A stretch of 10,980 nucleotides of DNA, taken from Gammaproteobacteria bacterium. GTDB taxonomy: Bacteria; Pseudomonadota; Gammaproteobacteria; GRL18. Below, in pieces: positions 6,445 through 10,980 of the stretch (position 1 is its first letter; each line of letters opens with the position of its first letter). The notes beneath the pieces were generated by a model. The model saw only the letters and a list, made by a program, of their open reading frames with translations. It did no database searches and was not told where the DNA came from. The stretch lies in contig JAPVVU010000072.1 of the NCBI GenBank assembly GCA_028571885.1, positions 1-10,980 on the forward strand, given 5' to 3'. A program made the position numbers and the translations under genes.

Positions 6445-9400
6445 TTATGAATCTCTTTGGTGACCCCATGTTGAATCAATTAACCATAATTCTAATTCTC
6501 GTACAGGTAAGGGACGACTCATGTGATAACCTTGTGCTATATCGCAGCGTAGTATCAATAGCAAATCCAGGGTTTCCTGATTTTCAATGCCTTCAGCAAC
6601 AACTTTCAACCCCATATTTTGTGCAAGATCAATGGTCGATCGTACAATAATGCCATCATCATCATTTGTTGTTAAGCCAAAGACAAAAGATTGATCTATT
6701 TTCAGTTCATGTACCGGCAGTTTTTTCAGGTAGGCCAATGAAGAATAACCAGTACCAAAATCGTCAATTGACAATTTGAACCCCATCTCTTGTAATTGTG
6801 TCAGTACTTTTAATGCAGTTTCCGGCCGGGACATAATCGCAGACTCGGTGACCTCAAGTGTAAGGTGTTCTGGGCTGATTTTGTGGCTATTAAGTAATTC
6901 TTCTATATCATCTGGCAACTTGGGATCAATCAGGTTGCGAGTAGACAGATTGATGCCTATGGTGAGATCAATGCCCTCTTCGGACCAACGTTTGATTTGT
7001 TTCATAGCTTCATCTAACACCCAGAGAGTGAAGGGCCGGATTAGTCCCGTCTGCTCAACTATTGGTATAAAATCACCCGGTGAGATCATTCCCTCAATGG
7101 GATGGGGCCAGCGCGCTAGTGCCTCGACGCTGACAATTTTTCCAGTTTTGATATCGATTTGGGGCTGATAATACAAAACCAGCGCTTTGTCTTTGATTGC
7201 CTGACGCAGTTCTCCTTGGAGTTTTAATTGATGTAGGCTACGGGGATCATCATCAGGGTTATAAAAACTCCATCCACTTGTTTCATTCTTAGCTATGTGC
7301 ATCGCAATATACGCGTGCTGCAATAAAACAGTAGTATTGTCGCCATGCTCCGGAAACACTGCTATGCCAATCGCGACTCCCACCTCAAGAGGTATGTCTT
7401 CAACCACTATCGGTTGTTCAAATAACCTCTGGATCTTTTCTACCGTGATGAGCAATTGTTCGGTATCGACTGAGGGTAACACAATCGCAAATTCGTCCCC
7501 AACCAAGCGGGCCACGGTATCAGATTTGCGCAATATCTGCTGCATACGACTTGCCACTTCCTGCAATACAAGATCACCACTTTGATGTCCCAAGAGTTCA
7601 TTTACTTCCTTGAGACGCATTATATCGATCAGAAGAACCGTTAGTGGTGAAGTTTCCCGGCGCGCGATACTCAATGCATGTTCCAGACGATCCTGTAATA
7701 AGGAACGATTGGGTAAATCAGTCAAGGTGTCGTACAAAGCCTTGTGTTCCAGTTCAGCAATATAATTCTTTCGTTCGCTTATATCCTGTACGATAGCGAT
7801 AAATACAGGAGGCATCTCTATACTGGAGAGTTGTAAACGGACTTCTACAGGATAACGTGTACCATTCTTGCGCAGATGTTCTGTCTCGAAGGTGATTGTT
7901 TGCTTTTCTCCACGGCGCATCGGTCCGATCAATGCCTCAAATTGCTGAAGCGTGAATCCAGGTTTCAAATCAACTGGTGTTATTTTTTTGATTTCATCAT
8001 GGGAATAACCAAGATTCTGGCAGGCTCCATCACTCACTTCGAGGAAATGCAGGGTTTCAGCATCAAAGGTATAAATCTCATTCCAAGAATGTTCAAAGAG
8101 GCGGCCCATACGCAAGGAGAGTATCTCTGCCTCTCTTTTTTCAGTAATGTCTTCCACTAAAGAAGTCACACCAATCAGCTTATCGCTCTGATCGACTAAT
8201 GGCGTATTGTACCATTCACAAAAAAGGATTTGACCATCCTTGGTGCTGTTTTCGTAAATTTGATGGAGGACATTTTTTTTCAATATTAAATCTCGCCAAA
8301 TAGCATCCACCTCTTTTTTTGCGCTTTTCGGGATAATTAATTCAGCCGCATGACAACCCATTGCTTCATTCTTGGTATAACCAAAGATGTGTTCAGCGGC
8401 CGGATTCCAGTCAAGCACAGTAAAATCAGTTCCCCATTCAATAACACCTATAGGTGTTTGTTCTAAATGCAATCGCATACGTTGTTCACTTTCAGTGATA
8501 CTCGCCTGGTCTTGACGCATCTTGATTTCTGTTTTGCTTAATATCCAGTAAAAAAATGCGATCAGTAGGCTGGCAAGCAACACTGTACCGACAACGATGA
8601 AAAAAAGTGTTTTGTGATGGCTATCAATACGTGCCGTCATATCTTGCAACAGCACCAGTTTTCCAACTTCCTGATTGCCAGCATCCAAAAGCGAAAGTGA
8701 GGCCGCACGGTAATACCTGTTGTCCAGGATCAGTTCGATAGCATTCTCCCGATATTCTTCCGAGGATTGAATTAACACCTTGTTTAATGCCCCAGGTGTT
8801 ACAGAAAGAGACTGCGACACTATCACCCTATTCGGTAGATAGTCCCAATTTGCTTTATGGTCAAGCATATGCATTCCGGTTTCCCAGTCGGTTAGATTTA
8901 GAAAGCGTTTATTAATAGTGACAATAATCTCAGTTCCGGGCACTTTTTCCATGTTCTCAAACAAGCCATCGACTTCCTCACCGAGCTCGATATAACCCAG
9001 TAGAATATCTCCTTCGTACACGGGGGCCACCACACGTAATGTAAAAGAGCCAAGTGGACCAAGCTCCACACCATGAGAAACTTTTCCGCTCTGTATAGCC
9101 GCTAGCATGGTAAATCGGTTGATAGTATCGCCGTATCGTTCCGGTTGGTGAACACGCAGCAGGTTGACCTGCTGCGGATTGTGAAAATAAAAATGGGTGA
9201 CCTCATGTTTAGACTTCAATTGATGAAATAATGGTTTTGCATAAGCCAGCATGCTCTCACGGTCTGCCTTTAACGCCGAACGTAATTTAGTATCATTTAA
9301 AATGACGGTTAGTATTGCTTCCAGCTTTTTGGCGCGTTCATCGGTTATGGTGTGATAATATTCCTGTAAAGAAAGAACAGTACGAAAAAAATCTTCTTCA

Positions 9401-9510
9401 ATATGCTTTTCCTCCTCGGCTATAACACTGACAACGAAAGTACCCAGGAGTAATATCAAAAGAAGAATTAAAGGGGGCAGAATACGTATTCTGAGATGAA
9501 CAGGTTCCAC
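6445..9510 (-). CDS. Membrane Cache-PAS-PAS-GGDEF-EAL protein, probable c-di-GMP phosphodiesterase
   Basis: A 1021-residue inner-membrane sensor expected to lower cyclic di-GMP and so favour motility over attachment. Order: TM1 (about 8-30); periplasmic domain about 31-298 with FYFHNPQQVNLLRVHQPERYGD, typical of double-Cache (dCache_3-like) sensors; TM2 (about 300-324); PAS with PAC (about 342-458); a second PAS (about 467-582); GGDEF (about 588-750); EAL (about 765-1012). The GGDEF signature is VGDEF (670-674) and the DxD block is IDIMRLK, so cyclase activity is doubtful, but the RKSD inhibitory site (661-664) sits exactly five residues before it. In EAL all hallmark residues are present: Glu796 in EALAR, Asn854, Glu886, Asp916/Asp917 in DDFGTG, Lys937, Glu973 and Gln993. 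The start is GTG with AAGGA about 10 nt upstream; it gives the expected membrane leader. Its substrate specificity as a sensor is unknown. Confidence 0.93.
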   Translation of the reverse strand: MEPVHLRIRILPPLILLLILLLGTFVVSVIAEEEKHIEEDFFRTVLSLQEYYHTITDERAKKLEAILTVILNDTKLRSALKADRESMLAYAKPLFHQLKSKHEVTHFYFHNPQQVNLLRVHQPERYGDTINRFTMLAAIQSGKVSHGVELGPLGSFTLRVVAPVYEGDILLGYIELGEEVDGLFENMEKVPGTEIIVTINKRFLNLTDWETGMHMLDHKANWDYLPNRVIVSQSLSVTPGALNKVLIQSSEEYRENAIELILDNRYYRAASLSLLDAGNQEVGKLVLLQDMTARIDSHHKTLFFIVVGTVLLASLLIAFFYWILSKTEIKMRQDQASITESEQRMRLHLEQTPIGVIEWGTDFTVLDWNPAAEHIFGYTKNEAMGCHAAELIIPKSAKKEVDAIWRDLILKKNVLHQIYENSTKDGQILFCEWYNTPLVDQSDKLIGVTSLVEDITEKREAEILSLRMGRLFEHSWNEIYTFDAETLHFLEVSDGACQNLGYSHDEIKKITPVDLKPGFTLQQFEALIGPMRRGEKQTITFETEHLRKNGTRYPVEVRLQLSSIEMPPVFIAIVQDISERKNYIAELEHKALYDTLTDLPNRSLLQDRLEHALSIARRETSPLTVLLIDIMRLKEVNELLGHQSGDLVLQEVASRMQQILRKSDTVARLVGDEFAIVLPSVDTEQLLITVEKIQRLFEQPIVVEDIPLEVGVAIGIAVFPEHGDNTTVLLQHAYIAMHIAKNETSGWSFYNPDDDPRSLHQLKLQGELRQAIKDKALVLYYQPQIDIKTGKIVSVEALARWPHPIEGMISPGDFIPIVEQTGLIRPFTLWVLDEAMKQIKRWSEEGIDLTIGINLSTRNLIDPKLPDDIEELLNSHKISPEHLTLEVTESAIMSRPETALKVLTQLQEMGFKLSIDDFGTGYSSLAYLKKLPVHELKIDQSFVFGLTTNDDDGIIVRSTIDLAQNMGLKVVAEGIENQETLDLLLILRCDIAQGYHMSRPLPVRELELWLIDSTWGHQRDS

Positions 9511-9545
9511 TGTAGGATAATCCTTACTAGACGTTGATGAGCTAA

Positions 9546-9551
9546 ATTATA
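9546..9551 (-). promoter_or_regulatory. Candidate -10 element for the GGDEF/EAL gene
   Basis: On the minus strand a perfect TATAAT lies about 36 bp ahead of the GTG start, giving a 5' leader of roughly 30 nt. The -35 position 17 bp upstream reads AGATTT, a poor match, so the promoter would need an activator or is weak. In AT-rich sequence a lone TATAAT can be chance. Confidence 0.35.
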
Positions 9552-9869
9552 GGGTAAATATTAATTTAAAATCTCTGAATTTAGTATAGACATTATTAGA
9601 GGATTTGGTAGGAAACGGTAAAAAATTCAAACCTAATATTGAGTCACTATTCTTATTTTTTTGAGAACTCTGTGTTGCGTGACTGTATTTATATGCAGTT
9701 TATCTGATACTATTCAATCGTGCCCCTGCAGTAATTAATGTGCTGCTTTGTCAGGTAACAATGATTATTTATCTATAATTACCGCTATAAACCGACTATT
9801 TAAATTTTAAGCTTGAAATTAATGCTTTGTGCTCATTGTTCTAATTTTGAAAATCTTCTTGCATCCTGT

Positions 9870-9948
9870 TTTTGAACAATTGTAAATGTCCGGTATCTGG
9901 AAATGAAACCAAAACGTAAGCAAGCTCTTCAATGGCGGGTTTAGGTCA
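9870..9948 (+). repeat. Imperfect direct repeat, copy A (upstream of csp)
   Basis: The core 9870-9905 matches 10468-10503 at 31 of 36 positions, beginning TTTTGAA and ending TATCTGGAAATG (TATCTAGAAATG in copy B). Weaker similarity continues through CCAAAA to TTAGGTCA at 9941-9948, paralleled by TTAAGGTCA at 10537-10545, with nearly equal spacing (71 and 69 bp from the core start). The copies lie on either side of the csp cassette. Confidence 0.7.
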
Positions 9949-9967
9949 GCTGTGTTAATTCATAGTT

Positions 9968-10037
9968 AACTTGATTCTTGAGTAAAAAATGAAAAAGATG
10001 CATAATTAAACGAAAACTAGTCAACAACTTGTTATGT
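9968..10037 (+). other. Possible degenerate recombination site before csp
   Basis: GTTATGT (10031-10037) fits a cassette boundary, with cleavage between G10031 and T10032, and is the exact complement of the R'' box ACATAAC of the downstream attC. Leftwards, TAAC followed by TTGATT and CTTGAG could form the opposite arm against TCAACAACTTGTTA, pairing through TAAC/GTTA and TTGA/TCAA, but the centre pairs badly. It may be a worn attC, an attI-like site, or chance; a given 7-mer is expected by chance in about 4% of 600-bp stretches. Confidence 0.35.
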
Positions 10038-10100
10038 GAAACAAGGTAATTCAAATTTTATCTATATTAATAGTTGTTAAGAATATAGGTAATAATCACC

Positions 10101-10114
10101 ATCGATATATCGAT
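10101..10114. promoter_or_regulatory. 14-bp perfect palindrome in the csp leader
   Basis: ATCGATATATCGAT is centred about 36 bp before the csp ATG. It could be an operator or an RNA hairpin element of the 5' leader; csp leaders often control translation with temperature. AT-rich palindromes can also occur by chance, and no regulator can be named. Confidence 0.35.
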
Positions 10115-10143
10115 ATTTAAATCAAGATAGGAAATAGATAAAT

Positions 10144-10350
10144 ATGAGTAAAGGTACAGTAAAGTGGTTCGACGCTGGAAAAGGTTTTGGTTTTATTACC
10201 CCAGAAGATGGAAGCAAAGATCTTTTCGTACATCATTCTGAAATTCAAAGTGGGGGCGCTTATGCAACACTAAATGATGGTCAAGCAGTGGAGTTCGAAG
10301 TTGGCCAAGGTCAAAAAGGCCCTTGTGCAAATAAAGTTGTTCCTCTTTAA
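10144..10350 (+). CDS. csp: CspA-family cold-shock / RNA chaperone protein
   Basis: A single cold-shock domain of 68 residues that binds single-stranded RNA and DNA and melts RNA secondary structure. The RNA-binding motifs are intact: RNP1 KGFGFI at 13-18, RNP2 LFVHH at 27-31, and the surface Trp8. It ends in [12 protein letters not shown], normal for bacterial CSPs, and is full length. AGGAAA lies about 11 nt before the ATG, a longer gap than usual. Uncommonly, an integron attC begins 8 bp after the stop, and a matching cassette boundary lies upstream, so the gene seems to be cassette cargo rather than an ordinary chromosomal csp. The long leader suggests that it brings its own promoter or regulatory RNA. 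Whether it responds to cold cannot be told from the sequence. Confidence 0.97.
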   Translation: MSKGTVKWFDAGKGFGFITPEDGSKDLFVHHSEIQSGGAYATLNDGQAVEFEVGQGQKGPCANKVVPL

Positions 10351-10358
10351 TCTGCAGT

Positions 10359-10439
10359 ACATAACAAGTCGCTCAATCGGAAAATTACTGCTTGGCACAA
10401 AACGTCAATCAGTAATTTTCGCTTAGCTCTGCGTTAATC
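10359..10439 (+). other. Integron attC recombination site
   Basis: R'' ACATAAC (10359-10365) and R' GTTAATC (10433-10439) flank a foldable site. TAAC pairs with GTTA; next come 5-nt unpaired spacers on both sides (AAGTC 10366-10370 and TCTGC 10428-10432). Then the L boxes GCTCAA (10371-10376) and TTAGC (10423-10427) pair except for extrahelical C10374. Then an 11-bp perfect stem GAAAATTACTG (10380-10390) with CAGTAATTTTC (10410-10420) closes a 19-nt loop, with G10379 bulged. The left arm TAACAAGTCGCTCAA closely resembles the arm TAACAATTCGTTCAA of class 1 integron aadA cassettes (recalled, not searched). The whole asymmetry pattern is that recognised by integron integrases on the folded bottom strand. 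Confidence 0.85.
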
Positions 10440-10467
10440 TCTCCTTAATAACCACCTAATGATGATG

Positions 10468-10545
10468 TTTTGAATAATTGGAAATGTCAGCTATCTAGAA
10501 ATGTATTCCAAAATACTTCTACCCTTTATTTTCCGCTTAAGGTCA
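10468..10545 (+). repeat. Imperfect direct repeat, copy B (downstream of attC)
   Basis: Second copy of the repeat whose partner begins at 9870. The 36-bp core has five differences; weaker similarity runs on to TTAAGGTCA at 10537-10545. It starts 29 bp after the attC and ends just before the stop codon of the antitoxin gene on the opposite strand. Confidence 0.7.
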
Positions 10546-10554
10546 TTTTTGTAT

Positions 10555-10860
10555 TTAAGCCACATGTTTGAACACTTCTGGATGATGGAGTACAATTTCA
10601 GCCAGTTTTAGCATGACACCTGGTGGGGTATAACGTCCTTGTTCCCAATCACGTAAAGTAGCAACAGGTGTATTGATTAAGTCTGCAAAAGCTTGCTGTG
10701 ATAACTTTAACTGTTTTCGTGCATCCCTGATTAATATTTGTTCAGGGGTATAAACTCTTTCATGCTGGCCTGCAATCGATTCTTTTAGACTTTTTTCCAA
10801 ATCAGGAAATATTTCGCCAGCATCAGCTTCTATTGCTTCTTTTATATTTTCAATATTCAT
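10555..10860 (-). CDS. Helix-turn-helix (Xre/HigA-type) antitoxin
   Basis: A 101-residue DNA-binding antitoxin that would neutralise the toxin encoded just upstream and repress their shared promoter. The Xre-type HTH lies at about residues 45-85 (RDARKQLKLSQQAFADLI, then TPVATLRDWEQGRYTP), with SQQAFADLI as the first helix and PVATLRDWEQG as recognition helix and exit. The N-terminal 40 residues are acidic and probably make the toxin contact. AAGG lies about 9 nt before the ATG. The start overlaps the toxin stop in ATGA, indicating translational coupling. The toxin-first order is that of higBA-like modules. The gene points towards csp, opposite to the cassette direction. Family assignment rests on the HTH and context; the exact subfamily is uncertain. 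Confidence 0.9.
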   Translation of the reverse strand: MNIENIKEAIEADAGEIFPDLEKSLKESIAGQHERVYTPEQILIRDARKQLKLSQQAFADLINTPVATLRDWEQGRYTPPGVMLKLAEIVLHHPEVFKHVA

Positions 10861-10980
10861 GTCCGGTTTACCTTTTTTATATCATTGGCAGTCATATTTT
10901 CTTGTTTTACTTTTTTATAAATATAGATCAGCTCAATGACACCTTGTTCAGATAGGTTAAAATAAATAATTCGTGTTCCA
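10857..10980 (-). CDS. RelE/HigB-like toxin, C-terminal part only (runs off window)
   Basis: Forty residues plus stop are visible, beginning GTRIIYFNLSEQG and continuing IELIYIYKKVKQENMTAND. The R-x-I-Y-F strand, the I-Y-x-Y-K-K segment and the following Leu/Met-Thr helix match the end of RelE-fold HigB-type mRNA interferases, where the -RVIYYxx-, -LLxxYxKxExxxLT- pattern is typical. The TGA stop overlaps the antitoxin start by four bases (ATGA). The ribosome-binding N-terminal half lies beyond the window, so activity cannot be assessed. Expected role: translation-dependent mRNA cleavage when antitoxin is lost. Confidence 0.8.
   Translation of the reverse strand, partial: GTRIIYFNLSEQGVIELIYIYKKVKQENMTANDIKKVNRT

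Larger units (their letters stand above)
9511..10143. other. 633-bp AT-rich intergenic region between divergent genes
   Basis: No protein-like frame is visible. Contents, in order: promoter elements for the minus-strand sensor; an AGTCAC/GTGACT inverted repeat (9642-9647 and 9679-9684); AACAATGA/TCATTGTT, an 8-bp inverted repeat spanning about 9757-9840; one copy of a direct repeat that recurs beyond csp; a candidate cassette boundary GTTATGT at 10031-10037; and the csp leader with a 14-bp palindrome. The csp gene probably has its own promoter in the last 110 bp, but no confident -35/-10 pair could be chosen. Confidence 0.55.
10032..10433 (+). mobile_element. Predicted 402-bp integron gene cassette carrying csp
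   Basis: Bounds are inferred from the two G|TTRRRY-like junctions at 10031/10032 (GTTATGT) and 10433/10434 (GTTAATC). In a circularised cassette the leading TTATGT would join the terminal G of its own attC and restore the full 7-bp complement to R'' ACATAAC, as expected for a genuine cassette. Contents: about 112 bp leader, the csp gene, 8 bp, then the attC. The size is typical for cassettes. The right boundary is strong; the left one is a good but shorter match. No integrase gene lies in the window. Confidence 0.5.

Noticed and set aside
6431..6466. CCAAAGAG/CTCTTTTGG hairpin at the end of the GGDEF/EAL gene as a terminator
   Set aside because: It overlaps the stop codon, needs a bulge, has a 14-nt loop and is followed by no T-tract on the minus strand.
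7295..8160. Plus-strand open frames opposite the GGDEF/EAL gene
   Set aside because: They lie wholly antisense to a well-supported coding frame and their translations show no protein-like features.
9750..9845. GTAACAATGA ... TCATTGTTCTA as another attC
   Set aside because: The arms pair straight through 8 bp with no unpaired spacer, the right end is GTTCTAA rather than GTTRRRY, and there are no L boxes.
9900..9962. TTTAGGTCAGCTGTGTTAATT as the right half of an attC
   Set aside because: The L-to-R spacing is about 3 nt too long and no complementary left arm with TAAC lies within a normal attC length.
10379..10421. 11-bp inverted repeat behind csp as a rho-independent terminator
   Set aside because: There is no T-run after the right arm (CGCTTAGC follows), and the flanking R and L boxes with symmetric spacers fit attC much better.

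Overview
The window looks like a chromosomal stretch of a flagellated, AT-leaning gammaproteobacterium. The signs are a CheV coupling protein behind a textbook FliA (sigma-28) promoter, aerobic-type cobalamin genes arranged as in that class, a large membrane GGDEF/EAL protein, a CspA-family protein, and a nested-hairpin intergenic repeat of a type I associate with gammaproteobacterial genomes. The species cannot be named from the sequence.

Layout. (1) 1-3156 is cobalamin biosynthesis. On the minus strand lie cbiB (adenosylcobinamide-phosphate synthase) and, 14 bp further on, the start of a threonine-phosphate decarboxylase cut by the window edge. On the plus strand, divergent across 59 bp, lies cobQ (cobyric acid synthase). 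Together they cover amidation of the corrin ring, manufacture of the aminopropanol arm and its attachment. (2) 3157-5580 holds cheV and an unrecognised 385-residue protein, both on plus. (3) 5581-6444 is an 864-bp stretch without a convincing gene. It begins with a nested inverted repeat and holds several further hairpins and a half-decayed relative of the same repeat in opposite orientation. (4) 6445-9510, minus strand, is one 1021-residue sensor with the order TM, periplasmic Cache-like domain, TM, PAS, PAS, degenerate GGDEF (VGDEF, I-site intact), complete EAL; it is most likely a c-di-GMP phosphodiesterase. (5) 9511-10143 is a 633-bp AT-rich gene-free stretch. (6) 10144-10980 holds a cold-shock protein gene, an integron-type attC site directly behind it, and a type II toxin-antitoxin pair on minus, with the toxin cut by the window edge.

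The main discovery is in region 6. The csp gene appears to sit in a mobile gene cassette. The attC at 10359-10439 has the full folded architecture: R boxes, a 5/5-nt unpaired central spacer, L boxes with an extrahelical base, an 11-bp stem and a terminal loop. Its R'' box ACATAAC is the exact complement of a GTTATGT found 112 bp before the csp start. That predicts a 402-bp cassette, 10032-10433. A toxin-antitoxin pair in reverse orientation follows, which is a common integron-cassette cargo. No integrase gene is visible here, so this could be the edge of a sedentary integron or an integrase-less attC cluster.
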